Origin: Stappia stellulata
GTDB lineage: Bacteria > Pseudomonadota > Alphaproteobacteria > Rhizobiales > Stappiaceae
DNA length: 64,000 nucleotides
Assembly (NCBI RefSeq): GCF_020176715.1
Contig: NZ_JAIVMF010000019.1
Location: 1 to 64,000, forward strand
Direction of reading: 5' to 3'
Shown here: one piece after another, positions 27,479 through 36,218 of the stretch
Layout: every line of letters begins with the position of its first letter
Position numbering within the stretch: the stretch's first letter is position 1
Notes under the pieces: generated by a model
Databases searched by the model: none
What the model saw: the letters and a program-made list of their open reading frames with translations, nothing else
Told to the model about the DNA's origin: nothing
Position numbers and translations under genes: made by a program

Positions 27479-27697
27479 GGGGGCGTGGGCCTGATCGTTT
27501 TGGAACCGGAAATTCGGCAAGACGAATATCACATTTCGCCATCACGTCGACCGTGCTGGCACGGCGGCGGGTGGCTTGAAGGCGGCTGGGGGCTGTGCCA
27601 TACGAACGCGTCCCTGGTGCAGGTGGTTGTGCAGGGGTGGGCTGGTCGTGCCGAATGCGGTGTCCGGCCCTTTACGTGGGCGTGCAGGAGAGATGGC

Positions 27698-28516
27698 ATG
27701 GCGGGTACACAAGGACTGATGGCTGGCAAGCGCGGGCTGATCATGGGCGTCGCGAACAATCGGTCCATCGCCTGGGGAATCGCCAAGGCCCTCGCCGATT
27801 CGGGCGCGGAACTGGCTCTGACGTATCAGGGCGACGCCCTGCGCAAGCGGGTCGAGCCGCTGGCCAAGGAACTGGGCGCCATCGTCGCCGGCAATTGCGA
27901 CGTGACCGACGAGGCCTCCATCGATGCCGTCTTCGACCATGTGGCGGAGACCTGGGGCAAGATCGACTTCATCGTCCATGCCATTGCCTTTTCCGACAAG
28001 GACGAACTGACCGGCCGTTACGTCGACACGACCGCCGGCAATTTCGCCCGCACGATGCAGATCTCCTGCTACTCCTTCACGGCGGTCGCCCAGCGGGCGG
28101 AGAAGCTGATGACCGACGGCGGCTCGATGCTGACGCTGACCTATTACGGCGCGGAAAAGGTCATGCCGCATTACAACGTCATGGGCGTTGCCAAGGCCGC
28201 CCTGGAAGCGAGCGTGCGCTATCTCGCCGCCGATCTCGGCAAGGACGGCATTCGCGTCAACGCGATCTCGGCCGGACCGATCAAGACGCTCGCCGCCTCA
28301 GGCATCGGCGATTTCCGCTACATCCTGAAGTGGAACGAATACAACGCGCCGCTGCGCCGCACGGTCACCATCGAGGAAGTGGGGGATGCCGCCCTGTTCC
28401 TGCTGTCGGATCTGGGACGCGGCATCACCGGCGAGATCCAGCATGTCGACAGCGGCTATCACATCGTCGGTATGAAGGCGGTCGACGCGCCGGATATTTC
28501 GGTCGTCAAGGACTGA
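27698..28516 (+). CDS. fabI: Enoyl-[acyl-carrier-protein] reductase FabI
   Basis: A 272-residue NADH-dependent SDR that makes the last reduction in each fatty-acid elongation cycle. Signatures are [20 protein letters not shown] (cofactor loop), [11 protein letters not shown], the catalytic Tyr/Lys pair in [20 protein letters not shown], and [13 protein letters not shown]. The start at 27698 has AGGAGAG upstream. It begins a plus-strand set of housekeeping genes (fabI, phosphatase, aroC, ribB) that is commonly conserved in Rhizobiales. Confidence 0.97.
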   Translation: MAGTQGLMAGKRGLIMGVANNRSIAWGIAKALADSGAELALTYQGDALRKRVEPLAKELGAIVAGNCDVTDEASIDAVFDHVAETWGKIDFIVHAIAFSDKDELTGRYVDTTAGNFARTMQISCYSFTAVAQRAEKLMTDGGSMLTLTYYGAEKVMPHYNVMGVAKAALEASVRYLAADLGKDGIRVNAISAGPIKTLAASGIGDFRYILKWNEYNAPLRRTVTIEEVGDAALFLLSDLGRGITGEIQHVDSGYHIVGMKAVDAPDISVVKD

Positions 28517-28602
28517 GCCCATCCGCAGCGGCGTGAAAAGCGCGTCCGGGCGATCTCGGCGATGCGCCGCAGCCGCGCCTGAATTTACCGAAGGACGACG
28601 TC

Positions 28603-29229
28603 ATGTCGGAGACGAGCGGCGGCACGAGCAGTGTCGCACCGCCCTACCTGATTTTCATACGCCATGGCCAGACCGACTGGAACGCCGAAGGGCGGATGCA
28701 GGGCCATAAGGACATCGAGCTCAACGAGACCGGCCGGACACAGGCGCGGCGCAACGGCAAGGCGCTGAAGGCGCATGTCGAGCAGGCGGGATTGTCGCTG
28801 GACGATTTGCATTTCACCGTCTCTCCGATGCTGCGCGCCCTGGAGACGATGCGGATCGTGTGCGCGGAGCTGGAGCGCGGGGACAGCGCCTTCACCGTCG
28901 ACGAGCGCTTGCGCGAGATCACATTCGGCGTTTGGGAAGGGTTCACGATCCCGGAACTGAAGGCACAGTCGCCCGAGCTTGTCGCCCGGCGCAAGGCCGA
29001 CAAATGGGGCTTCGTGCCTCCGGAAGGGGAAAGCTACAAGATGCTTTCCGGCCGGATCGGGGCCTGGCTCGCGACCGTCACGCGGCCGACCGTGGTGGTC
29101 TCCCATGGTGGCGTGATGCGCGTGGTTCAGGGTCTTTTGCTCGGGATCCCGACGGACGAGGTCCCGAAGCTTGATGTGCCGCAGGACCAGTTCTTCGTCT
29201 GGGACGGGTCCAACCTCGACTGGGTCTGA
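28603..29229 (+). CDS. Histidine phosphatase family protein (phosphoglycerate mutase-like)
   Basis: A 208-residue branch of the histidine phosphatase superfamily. LIFIRHGQTDWNAEGRMQGH has the RHG motif with the catalytic His, TVSPMLRALETM matches the second active-site region, and VVVSHGGVMRVVQG supplies the second catalytic His. Length and lack of the long insertion favour a broad phosphatase over a true cofactor-dependent mutase. Located 86 bases after fabI in the same direction; EAGD-like Shine-Dalgarno GAAGGA precedes it. Confidence 0.88.
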   Translation: MSETSGGTSSVAPPYLIFIRHGQTDWNAEGRMQGHKDIELNETGRTQARRNGKALKAHVEQAGLSLDDLHFTVSPMLRALETMRIVCAELERGDSAFTVDERLREITFGVWEGFTIPELKAQSPELVARRKADKWGFVPPEGESYKMLSGRIGAWLATVTRPTVVVSHGGVMRVVQGLLLGIPTDEVPKLDVPQDQFFVWDGSNLDWV

Positions 29230-29248
29230 CCCCGGGAAGACCCATCTG

Positions 29249-29285
29249 ACCGGCGCCGCATCCGGTACGGGAGCGGCGCGCCGGT
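29249..29285. terminator. GC-rich hairpin between convergent genes
   Basis: ACCGGCGCCGC pairs with a right arm GCGGCG-CG-CCGGT containing a two-base bulge, with a 13-base loop. It lies between the histidine phosphatase gene and the convergent DUF1344 gene. No T run follows on either strand, so this is a weak candidate. Confidence 0.3.
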
Positions 29286-29312
29286 CGCGCGATGGGCCGG
29301 ATCGAGGGGCTT

Positions 29313-29573
29313 TTAGTCGAGGACCTGAAGATCCGTGAGCGTCTTCTGCTCGCCGTTTTCGTCGAAGAAGGCGAGGACCTTCAGGCCGGGCTTGAGGTCG
29401 TCGACGAAGAAGTCGACCGGGATCTCATAGCGGTTTCCGTCCGAAAGCTGCATTTCGGCATTGGTCGGATCGATCTCGACTATCGTGGCCTCGACCTCGC
29501 CCGCAAGCGCGGCTCCAACCGTCATGGCAACCGCCAGTCCGGCCGCAATGCCTTGTAGAATAAGACGTGTCAT
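29313..29573 (-). CDS. DUF1344 small secreted protein
   Basis: An 86-residue exported protein: signal peptide MTRLILQGIAAGLAVAMTVG ending at ALAGE, then a ~60-residue beta-rich domain (EVEATIVEIDPTNAEMQLSDG, read as IVEIDP, then YEIPVDFFVDDLKPGLKVL). This is the DUF1344 pattern found in Rhizobiales; the function is unknown. GAGAAGGAA directly precedes the ATG. Divergent from the DUF3095 gene. Confidence 0.8.
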   Translation of the reverse strand: MTRLILQGIAAGLAVAMTVGAALAGEVEATIVEIDPTNAEMQLSDGNRYEIPVDFFVDDLKPGLKVLAFFDENGEQKTLTDLQVLD

Positions 29574-29828
29574 TTCCTTCTCCGTCGGATCGCGCCAAAC
29601 GCGCGCAGCTCCCCATCTCACATCTTCCTTAAACCGGAAATCTGTGGCGGCGAAGCGGCAAATGCGCAGCCGGCCGATGATCTTTACGCGGTTTCTTCGC
29701 GGTCTTCACACATCTGTGTGTTCGCTTGCCCGATTTGCAACCATCTGGCCAATTTCCGCGTATCTAGGGGTAGGCAGGGCTTGGTGAGGCAGACCGCACG
29801 TGTGGGGGCGGAGCGAAAGGATAGGCGA

Positions 29829-31097
29829 ATGATGGCGGATCATTCGAGCGCCCAAACTCGATTTTACGCTGACCTGCCGGTGTTCACGGAGTTTTCCGGT
29901 GTGGCCGACCGGCGCTCCTATGCGCCCCTCCCGGATGGCTGGGTCCTGCTTGCCGCCGATATCGTGCGCTCGCGCGACGCGCTGGCGGCCGGCAATTACA
30001 AGACGGTCAACATGATCGCGGCGGCGGCCGTGGCGGCGGTGCTGAACGCGTCGCAGAACATCGAGCTCCCTTTCGTCTTCGGCGGGGACGGCGCCATGGC
30101 GGCCGTGCCGCCGCATCTGGCCGAAGAGGCCGGACAGGCGCTGGCCGGGGTTCGGGTGATCGCCCGTGAAACGGCCGGTCTGGATCTTCGTGTCGCCGCG
30201 ATCCCGGTCGCGGATCTCAGACGCGCCGGCGCCGATCTCAGGGTGGCGAAGCTTCAACTCAGTCTTGGAAACAATCTCGCCATGTTCTCGGGCGGGGGAA
30301 TCGCGATGGCGGAAACGATCCTCAAGGACCCGGACCGGGTCGCGCCCTACCGGTTGCGCGAGAAAGACGGCGACGTCGCAACGGTACTCGACGGTCTGTC
30401 CTGCCGATGGGAGCCGGTTCCCGCCGAGCACGGGCATATCGTCACCTTGATGCTTCGGCCCCAGGACAGCAGCCCCGAAGCCCTCGCGGGGCTGATCACC
30501 GATCTCGACCGGCTGCTGGAGAACGACTTTTCCGGCGCTGTTCCAGGCAGTGCGCCCGTGCGCCGGACGTCGTTGCGGTTTCGCTTCCCGCCCTCGGGCC
30601 TGTTGCGCGAGGCGCGAACCCTTGGCTTGGCGCGTGGTTTCTGGCGCGTGCTGTCGCGGGCGACCTTCGAGGCGATGGTCTTCCTCGTCGCGGTGACGCT
30701 CCGTCGCCGGGTCGGCCCGCTGGAGCCGGAGCGCTATCTCGACGAGGTTGTCCGAAATACCGACTTTCGCAAGTTCGACGACACGCTGCGTCTCGTGCTC
30801 GACCTGAACGACTTGCAGCGCGGCGCGCTCGAGAATTATCTGCGCAAGGGAGAGGCGGACGACCGTCTCGTCTACGGCATGCATGTGTCGCGATCCGCCC
30901 TGATGACCTGTCTGGTGTTCTCCATCGAGGAGAGCCGGCACGTGCATTTCGTCGATGGCGCAGGGGGCGGGTTTTCCCGCGCGGCCCGTGATTTCGATGT
31001 GCGCGCCACCGCAGCCCTCGCCCGCCGCAGCGCACTGCCCGAGACCGGCAAGGGCGAGCCGGGCGACAGCGGAAAAGCCGCCGGGCGGAGCGGCTGA
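29829..31097 (+). CDS. DUF3095 protein, possibly nucleotidyl-cyclase-like
   Basis: A 422-residue soluble protein of the DUF3095 family. Residues about 30-160 contain WVLLAADIVRSRDALA and, after two helices, PFVFGGDGAMAAVPP. The spacing of the D-I-x-x-S and G-G-D segments recalls the class III nucleotidyl cyclase fold, although the usual catalytic Arg/Asn pattern is not apparent. The C-terminal half ends with VDGAGGGFSRAARDF. The ATG at 29829 follows AAAGGA; a second ATG is adjacent. The biochemical role is unknown. Located between DUF1344 and aroC. Confidence 0.7.
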   Translation: MMADHSSAQTRFYADLPVFTEFSGVADRRSYAPLPDGWVLLAADIVRSRDALAAGNYKTVNMIAAAAVAAVLNASQNIELPFVFGGDGAMAAVPPHLAEEAGQALAGVRVIARETAGLDLRVAAIPVADLRRAGADLRVAKLQLSLGNNLAMFSGGGIAMAETILKDPDRVAPYRLREKDGDVATVLDGLSCRWEPVPAEHGHIVTLMLRPQDSSPEALAGLITDLDRLLENDFSGAVPGSAPVRRTSLRFRFPPSGLLREARTLGLARGFWRVLSRATFEAMVFLVAVTLRRRVGPLEPERYLDEVVRNTDFRKFDDTLRLVLDLNDLQRGALENYLRKGEADDRLVYGMHVSRSALMTCLVFSIEESRHVHFVDGAGGGFSRAARDFDVRATAALARRSALPETGKGEPGDSGKAAGRSG

Positions 31098-31257
31098 ACG
31101 GCGGCGCAAACCGCGTGGGGAACAGGCCCGGCTTTTGCCCAGGGTGATCCGCACGGGCGAGTTTCCGGTTTCCCTCCTCGCATTCCCCCACTAGAAGGGA
31201 GGACTCGCGGGGACGGTCCCCGCGCATCGTGTCATCGCCCGCCCGGATCGAGTTTCC

Positions 31258-32343
31258 ATGTCGCACAACACCTTCGGCCATCTTTTCCGCGTCACGACCT
31301 GGGGAGAAAGCCACGGGCCGGCGCTCGGCTGCGTCATCGACGGATGCCCGCCGCGCCTTGCCATCAGCGAAGCGGAGATCCAGGCGTTTCTCGACCGCCG
31401 CAAGCCGGGCCAGTCGCGCTTCACCACCCAGCGCAAGGAAGCGGACGCGGTGAAGATCCTCTCCGGCGTGATGGTCGACGAGGATGGCGAGACCCGCACC
31501 ACCGGCACCCCGATCTCGCTGATGATCGAGAACACCGACCAGCGCTCCAAGGACTACGGCGAGATCAAGGAGAGCTACCGCCCCGGACATGCCGACTACA
31601 CCTATGATGCCAAATATGGCATTCGCGACTATCGCGGCGGCGGCCGGTCCTCCGCGCGCGAGACCGCCGCACGGGTCGCCGCAGGCGCCATTGCGCGCAA
31701 GGTGATTGCCGGCATGCGGGTGCGCGGCGCGCTGGTGCAGATCGGGCCGCACAAGGTCGACCGCTCGCGCTGGGACTGGGACGAGATCGGCAACAATCCG
31801 TTCTTCTGCCCGGACGCAACGACGGCGGCCCGCTGGTCCGACTATCTCGACGCGATTCGCAAGGACGGCTCCTCCGTCGGTGCGGTGATCGAGGTGGTCG
31901 CCGACGGCGTTCCCGCCGGTCTCGGCGCGCCGCTCTACGGCAAGCTCGATCAGGATATCGCCAGCGCGCTGATGTCGATCAATGCGGTCAAGGGCGTGGA
32001 GATCGGCAACGGCTTCGAGGCGGCGGAACTCACCGGCGAGGCCAATGCCGACGAGATGCGCATCGGCGCGGATGGCCGGCCGCAGTTTCTGTCCAACAAT
32101 GCCGGCGGTGTGCTCGGCGGGATTTCCTCCGGCGAGCCGGTGGTCGCGCGTTTCGCGGTTAAGCCGACCTCGTCGATCCTGACGCCGCGCCGGTCCGTCA
32201 CACGGGGCGGAGAGGAGGTCGATGTGCGTACCAAGGGCCGTCACGACCCTTGCGTTGGCATTCGCGCCGTGCCGGTCGGCGAGGCGATGCTTGCCTGCGT
32301 GTTGGCCGACCACCTGCTGCGCCACCGCGGCCAGGTCGGCTAG
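31258..32343 (+). CDS. aroC: Chorismate synthase AroC
   Basis: A 361-residue enzyme that converts 5-enolpyruvylshikimate-3-phosphate to chorismate with reduced FMN as cofactor, the branch point of aromatic synthesis. Signatures are [63 protein letters not shown] (read as [12 protein letters not shown]), [19 protein letters not shown] (read as [11 protein letters not shown]) and [14 protein letters not shown]. Full length and intact. Directly followed by the flavin gene ribB after 79 bases, a functional pairing because AroC needs FMN. Confidence 0.97.
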   Translation: MSHNTFGHLFRVTTWGESHGPALGCVIDGCPPRLAISEAEIQAFLDRRKPGQSRFTTQRKEADAVKILSGVMVDEDGETRTTGTPISLMIENTDQRSKDYGEIKESYRPGHADYTYDAKYGIRDYRGGGRSSARETAARVAAGAIARKVIAGMRVRGALVQIGPHKVDRSRWDWDEIGNNPFFCPDATTAARWSDYLDAIRKDGSSVGAVIEVVADGVPAGLGAPLYGKLDQDIASALMSINAVKGVEIGNGFEAAELTGEANADEMRIGADGRPQFLSNNAGGVLGGISSGEPVVARFAVKPTSSILTPRRSVTRGGEEVDVRTKGRHDPCVGIRAVPVGEAMLACVLADHLLRHRGQVG

Positions 32344-32352
32344 GCTTCTTGA

Positions 32353-32371
32353 TTTTCAGTATTGCTGAAAA
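32353..32371. promoter_or_regulatory. Palindromic operator 1 before the HTH-RibB gene
   Basis: TTTTCAGTATTGCTGAAAA is a perfect inverted repeat with 7-base arms and a 5-base centre. It shares the core TTTCA-N7-TGAAA with the next palindrome. It starts 10 bases after the aroC stop codon. The neighbouring gene encodes an N-terminal HTH, making autoregulation the simplest reading. Confidence 0.6.
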
Positions 32372-32378
32372 AGTACCG

Positions 32379-32403
32379 CACCTTTCATTGCTACTGAAAG
32401 GTG
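32379..32403. promoter_or_regulatory. Palindromic operator 2 / leader hairpin before the HTH-RibB gene
   Basis: CACCTTTCA (32379-32387) and TGAAAGGTG (32395-32403) are perfect 9-base arms separated by 7 bases. The core TTTCA-N7-TGAAA repeats that of operator 1, 29 bp away centre to centre. In RNA the same sequence would form a 9-bp hairpin that ends about 20 bases before the ATG, close to the GGGGTAGGG ribosome-binding region. Confidence 0.6.
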
Positions 32404-32422
32404 TTTGGGGTAGGGTGTCGGC

Positions 32423-33742
32423 ATGCGTCTCGATGAATGGCTTGCCCAGTCCAAGGAAACCCGATCCGCCTTTGCGCGCCGTGCCGGCCTGTCGCCGGCG
32501 GCGGTGACGGCATTGTGCAACGATCCGGGCGTCTGGGTCTCGCGCGACAGTGCAGAGCGCATCGCCGCCGCCACGGGCGGCGCGGTAACCCCGAACGATC
32601 TTCTCGGCCTGAAAGGACCTGTGGCTTTGGATCTGTCCCAGCAACGTGTCGCGGAGGCCATCCGCGCATTCGAGCGCGGCGAGATGCTTGTCGTGACCGA
32701 CGATGACGACCGCGAGAACGAAGGCGACCTGATCGTCGCCGCCTCGCTTGTGAAGCCCGAGCAGATGGCCTTCATGGTGCGCCACACCTCCGGCATCGTC
32801 TGCGCGCCGATGACGCGCGAAACCGCCCGCCGGCTGCGTCTCGACCCGATGGTGGCCGACAATGACGCGCCGCTGTCGACCGCCTTCACGATTTCCGTCG
32901 ACTATCGCCACGGCCTGACCACCGGCATCTCGGCGGAGGAGCGCTGCTCCACCGTGCGCGCGCTGGCAAACTCCAATGCCGGTGCGGCGGATTTCGCCCG
33001 GCCGGGACACGTCTTCCCGCTGGTCGCCCGCGAGGGCGGGGTGCTGATGCGCTCCGGCCATACGGAAGCCGCCGTCGACCTGTGCCGGCTTGCCGGCCAG
33101 CCGGAAGTCGGCGTGATCTCCGAGCTCGTCAATGACGACGGTACGGTCAAGCGCGGCGCCGAGGTGGCGAATTTCGCCGCCGAGCACGGCCTCAAGATGG
33201 TTTCCGTCGCCGATCTCATCGCCTGGCGCCAGCGCATGGAGCGGCTGGTCGAGCGTGTCAGCGAGCAGCCGGTCGAAACCGTCGCCGGTCCGGCCTACGC
33301 GGTGACCTATTCCACGCCCTATGACCCGATGCATCACGTCGCCGTCGTCTATGGCGACATTCTCGACGGGCGCAATGTGCCGGTGCGGTTGCAGCTGGAA
33401 TCCGTGCTCGACGACGTCTTCGGCGAAACGCGGGTGCTCGACGACGTGCTGCGCGATTTCGCGGGCCGCGGTCGCGGCGTGGTCGTCTATCTGCGTGAGG
33501 GCTCGGTGGGCGTCGCGCGTCAGGCGCGGCGGGCGCGCAGCGATCTTGCGGCAGCCGAGCTCGAGGAGCACCAGTCGGCCCAGGCGCGCGAGGAACAGTG
33601 GCGCGAAATCGGACTGGGCGCGCAGATCCTCAAGGATCTCGGCGTCAACTCGATCACCCTTCTGGCCTCGCGCCAGCGCCACTATGTCGGACTGGAAGGC
33701 TTCGGCATCGCGATCGAGGGCACGGAAATCCGCGAAATTTGA
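32423..33742 (+). CDS. ribB: HTH - 3,4-dihydroxy-2-butanone-4-phosphate synthase (RibB) - degenerate GTP cyclohydrolase II fusion
   Basis: A 439-residue fusion. Residues 1-68 are an XRE/Cro-like HTH: FARRAGLSPAAVTALCNDPG, then SAERIAAATGGAVTPNDLLG. Residues about 72-275 are a complete RibB: DDDDRENEGDLIVAA (acidic metal site), GIVCAPM, TTGISAEERCSTVRAL, GHVFPLVAREGGVLMRSGHT and GVISELVNDDG. Residues about 280-439 align with GTP cyclohydrolase II but lack the zinc cysteines (the CDCG-like segment reads FGETRVLDDVL), so that activity is probably lost, as reported for some rhizobial RibBA proteins. RibB makes the four-carbon unit of riboflavin. Two palindromes lie just upstream. Confidence 0.9.
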   Translation: MRLDEWLAQSKETRSAFARRAGLSPAAVTALCNDPGVWVSRDSAERIAAATGGAVTPNDLLGLKGPVALDLSQQRVAEAIRAFERGEMLVVTDDDDRENEGDLIVAASLVKPEQMAFMVRHTSGIVCAPMTRETARRLRLDPMVADNDAPLSTAFTISVDYRHGLTTGISAEERCSTVRALANSNAGAADFARPGHVFPLVAREGGVLMRSGHTEAAVDLCRLAGQPEVGVISELVNDDGTVKRGAEVANFAAEHGLKMVSVADLIAWRQRMERLVERVSEQPVETVAGPAYAVTYSTPYDPMHHVAVVYGDILDGRNVPVRLQLESVLDDVFGETRVLDDVLRDFAGRGRGVVVYLREGSVGVARQARRARSDLAAAELEEHQSAQAREEQWREIGLGAQILKDLGVNSITLLASRQRHYVGLEGFGIAIEGTEIREI

Positions 33743-33751
33743 ACATCCGTT

Positions 33752-33880
33752 CAAAAAAAAGGCCGAGCGAAAGCTCGGCCTCAAGTCGATCACTGTGCAC
33801 GTGGCCCCATCGACCACAACCTCTGTTTAGTAGTTTTTGGCCTTCTGTGCATCACCTAAATGGGTGAGGTGGTCGAATTT
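33752..33880 (-). ncRNA. Candidate structured small RNA on the minus strand
   Basis: Evidence is structural only. On the minus strand GTGGTCGA's complement, TCGACCAC (33869-33876), can pair with GTGGTCGA (33810-33817), closing a domain that contains a CACC/GGTG hairpin (33861-33867 region). A second, competing stem joins ATCGA and TCGAT (33786-33790 with 33809-33813). The RNA would end at a perfect intrinsic terminator (33753-33781). No minus-strand protein gene lies upstream to explain that terminator. A TATAAA at 33883-33878 is promoter-like but too close to the stem, so the 5' end is uncertain. Confidence 0.35.
33753..33781 (-). terminator. Strong intrinsic terminator, minus-strand orientation
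   Basis: AGGCCGAGC and GCTCGGCCT form a perfect 9-bp stem with a 4-base loop (33760-33781). On the minus strand it is followed by eight T residues (33760-33753). On the plus strand there is no T run after the stem, so it would be poor as a ribB terminator. Confidence 0.75.
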
Positions 33881-34065
33881 ATATGCCGAGTGCCCCGTTT
33901 TTATCGGCTTTTTGACGCTGCGGCACTGTGCATTGCGGATCGCCAGCGCAACCGGCCTGCTGACAGAAGCTCTGTTGCGGGCGGATTTGCGCCCTATGTG
34001 CCGTTGGTGGTATGCACCGCGCCAGCCGGATCCTCCGGCGCGCAACAACACTTGGGATCACATTC

Positions 34066-35985
34066 GTGTACCAGCGCCCCGATACGCCGCTTCTCGACAC
34101 CGTTTCCACGCCGGCCGACCTGCGTCGTCTGCCGGAAAAGGATCTGCGCCAGCTCGCCGACGAGCTGCGGGCGGAGATGATCGACGCCGTGTCCGTGACC
34201 GGCGGCCATCTTGGCGCCGGCCTTGGCGTCGTGGAGCTGACGCTGGCGCTGCACTATGTCTTCGATACGCCGAAGGACCGGCTGATCTGGGACGTCGGCC
34301 ACCAGTGCTATCCGCACAAGATCCTCACCGGCCGGCGCGACCGGATCCGCACCCTGCGCCAGGGCGATGGCCTTTCTGGCTTCACCAAGCGCACGGAGAG
34401 CGAATACGACCCGTTTGGCGCGGCGCATTCCTCCACGTCGATTTCCGCCGGCCTCGGCATGGCGGTTGCGCGCGATCTCGACGGCGGCAGCAACAACATC
34501 ATCTCCGTGATCGGCGACGGCGCGATGTCGGCGGGCATGGCCTATGAGGCGATGAACAACGCCGGCGGACAGCATTCGCGCATGATCGTCATCCTCAACG
34601 ACAACGACATGTCGATTGCCCCGCCGGTTGGCGCGATGAGCGCCTATCTGGCGCGCCTGGTGTCGGGCCGCGCCTATTTGTCGCTGCGCGACGCCGCCAA
34701 GCAGCTCGCCAAGGTGCTGCCGCGCCAGCTCCAGCAAAAGGCCGCCCGCGCCGAGGAATATGCCCGTGGCTTCTGGACCGGCGGAACGCTGTTCGAGGAA
34801 CTGGGCTTCTATTACGTCGGCCCGGTGGACGGCCACAACCTCGACCACCTGTTGCCGGTTCTCAAGAACGTGCGCGACACCCATCAGGGACCGGTGCTGA
34901 TCCACGCCGTGACCCGCAAGGGCAAGGGCTACGAGCCGGCGGAAAACTCCGCTGACAAATATCACGGCGTCGCCAAGTTCGATGTGGTGACCGGCAAGCA
35001 GGCAAAGCCCAAGGCCAATGCCCCGTCCTACACCCGCGTCTTCGCGCAAAGCCTGATCCAGGAAGCGGAACGCGACGAGAAGATCGTCGGCATCACGGCG
35101 GCCATGCCGGATGGAACCGGTCTGGATCTCTTTGGCGAGGCCTTTCCCAAGAGGATCTTCGATGTCGGCATCGCCGAACAGCATGCGGTGACCTTCTCCG
35201 CCGGTCTGGCGACCGAGGGTTACAAGCCGTTCTGCGCGATCTATTCCACCTTCCTGCAGCGCGGCTACGACCAGGTCGTCCACGACGTCGCGATCCAGTC
35301 GCTGCCGGTGCGGTTTCCGATCGACCGGGCGGGTCTCGTCGGCGCCGACGGACCGACCCATGCCGGCAGTTTCGACACGGCCTATCTTGCCTGCCTGCCG
35401 GGCTTCGTCGTCATGGCGGCGGGTGACGAGGCGGAGCTGCGCCACATGGTGGCGACCGCAGCCGCCTATGACGAGGGCCCGCTATCCTTCCGCTATCCGC
35501 GCGGCGAGGGCATCGGCATCGAGCTTCCGCAGCGCGGCGAGGTGCTGGAGATCGGACGCGGGCGCATCCTGCGCGAGGGTACCAAGGTGGCGCTGCTGTC
35601 GTTTGGCGGGCGTTTGCGCGAATGTCTGGCGGCGGCGGATGAACTCGATGCGGCCGGTCTGTCGACCACGGTCGCGGATGCGCGCTTCGCCAAGCCGCTC
35701 GACGAGGCGCTGATCCTGCGTCTGGCGCGCGAACACGAGGTGCTGGTGCTGGTGGAGGAGGGCTCCGTCGGCGGCTTCGCCAGCCATGTGCTGCAGCTTC
35801 TCGCCACGCGCGGGGTGCTCGATGCCGGGCTGAAGGTGCGCCCGCTGTGCCTGCCGGATACCTTCATCGAGCACGACAAACCGGAGCGCATGTACGCCCA
35901 GGCGGGGCTCGATGCCGAAGGCATCATGAAGACCGTCTTTCAGGCGCTCGGACAGGACGCGGCGGCAGGCATTCGCCGCGCCTGA
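34066..35985 (+). CDS. dxs: 1-deoxy-D-xylulose-5-phosphate synthase
   Basis: A thiamine-diphosphate enzyme joining pyruvate and glyceraldehyde-3-phosphate, the entry step of the non-mevalonate isoprenoid route. About 639 residues from GTG 34066, whose N terminus ([13 protein letters not shown]) matches relatives; ATG 34012 would add 18 residues that look unlike the family. Hallmarks are [33 protein letters not shown], the ThDP motif [40 protein letters not shown] and [13 protein letters not shown]. Plus-strand and apparently transcribed on its own. DXS products feed quinones and carotenoids, and also thiamine and pyridoxal in many bacteria. Confidence 0.96.
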   Translation: MYQRPDTPLLDTVSTPADLRRLPEKDLRQLADELRAEMIDAVSVTGGHLGAGLGVVELTLALHYVFDTPKDRLIWDVGHQCYPHKILTGRRDRIRTLRQGDGLSGFTKRTESEYDPFGAAHSSTSISAGLGMAVARDLDGGSNNIISVIGDGAMSAGMAYEAMNNAGGQHSRMIVILNDNDMSIAPPVGAMSAYLARLVSGRAYLSLRDAAKQLAKVLPRQLQQKAARAEEYARGFWTGGTLFEELGFYYVGPVDGHNLDHLLPVLKNVRDTHQGPVLIHAVTRKGKGYEPAENSADKYHGVAKFDVVTGKQAKPKANAPSYTRVFAQSLIQEAERDEKIVGITAAMPDGTGLDLFGEAFPKRIFDVGIAEQHAVTFSAGLATEGYKPFCAIYSTFLQRGYDQVVHDVAIQSLPVRFPIDRAGLVGADGPTHAGSFDTAYLACLPGFVVMAAGDEAELRHMVATAAAYDEGPLSFRYPRGEGIGIELPQRGEVLEIGRGRILREGTKVALLSFGGRLRECLAAADELDAAGLSTTVADARFAKPLDEALILRLAREHEVLVLVEEGSVGGFASHVLQLLATRGVLDAGLKVRPLCLPDTFIEHDKPERMYAQAGLDAEGIMKTVFQALGQDAAAGIRRA

Positions 35986-36009
35986 GGGGGCGTGGTTCCC
36001 GGCAAAACC

Positions 36010-36026
36010 TGACCGTAGGTCGGTCA
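36010..36026. promoter_or_regulatory. Palindrome TGACCG-N5-CGGTCA between dxs and the MFS gene
   Basis: Perfect 6-base arms with a 5-base centre, 24 bases after the dxs stop. Its size resembles TetR/MarR-type operators. No adjacent regulator gene is present, so the owner is unknown. Confidence 0.4.
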
Positions 36027-36061
36027 AGCCATGTGGTGACCCACACCCATGTGCGGCCGCT

Positions 36062-36075
36062 ATGCGTTTACGCAT
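36062..36075. promoter_or_regulatory. Palindrome ATGCGT-TT-ACGCAT next to a TTGACA hexamer
   Basis: Perfect 6-base arms around TT. It is followed two bases later by TTGACA (36078-36083), a consensus -35 for the downstream MFS gene. A -10 at the right distance is poor (GATCTG/TGAGGG). The arrangement suggests a regulator that acts at this -35. Confidence 0.4.
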
Positions 36076-36218
36076 TGTTGACAGGGTGACCGGAGATCTG
36101 TGAGGGTCGCCAGACAGTTGCGAGCGTCGGCACACGTCGGCGTTCGTTTTTGGTTGGCGAAGAATGTTTCTTCTTTCTCTCGCAGGTTTCCGAAATTCTG
36201 TCCGGTTGGAGTGTGTCC

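Larger units (their letters stand above)
33743..34065. other. 323-bp intergenic region between ribB and dxs
   Basis: No protein gene is supported. It holds a perfect terminator oriented to the minus strand (33753-33781), two mutually exclusive long-range stems, and on the plus strand the dxs leader. A TTGACG (33911-33916) could be a -35 for dxs, but no good -10 follows. The region is described further under the candidate RNA. Confidence 0.5.

Noticed and set aside
32344-32422. FMN riboswitch before ribB
   Set aside because: The 79-base gap is too short for an RFN element and its conserved blocks are absent; only the two palindromes are present.
33263-33742. Active GTP cyclohydrolase II in the C-terminal part of the RibB fusion
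   Set aside because: The zinc-binding cysteines and the catalytic block are not present, so this half is annotated as degenerate.
33827-34051. 74-codon minus-strand frame in the ribB-dxs gap
   Set aside because: Composition is not protein-like (repeated basic residues, no fold pattern), and the RNA structure plus terminator explain the region better.
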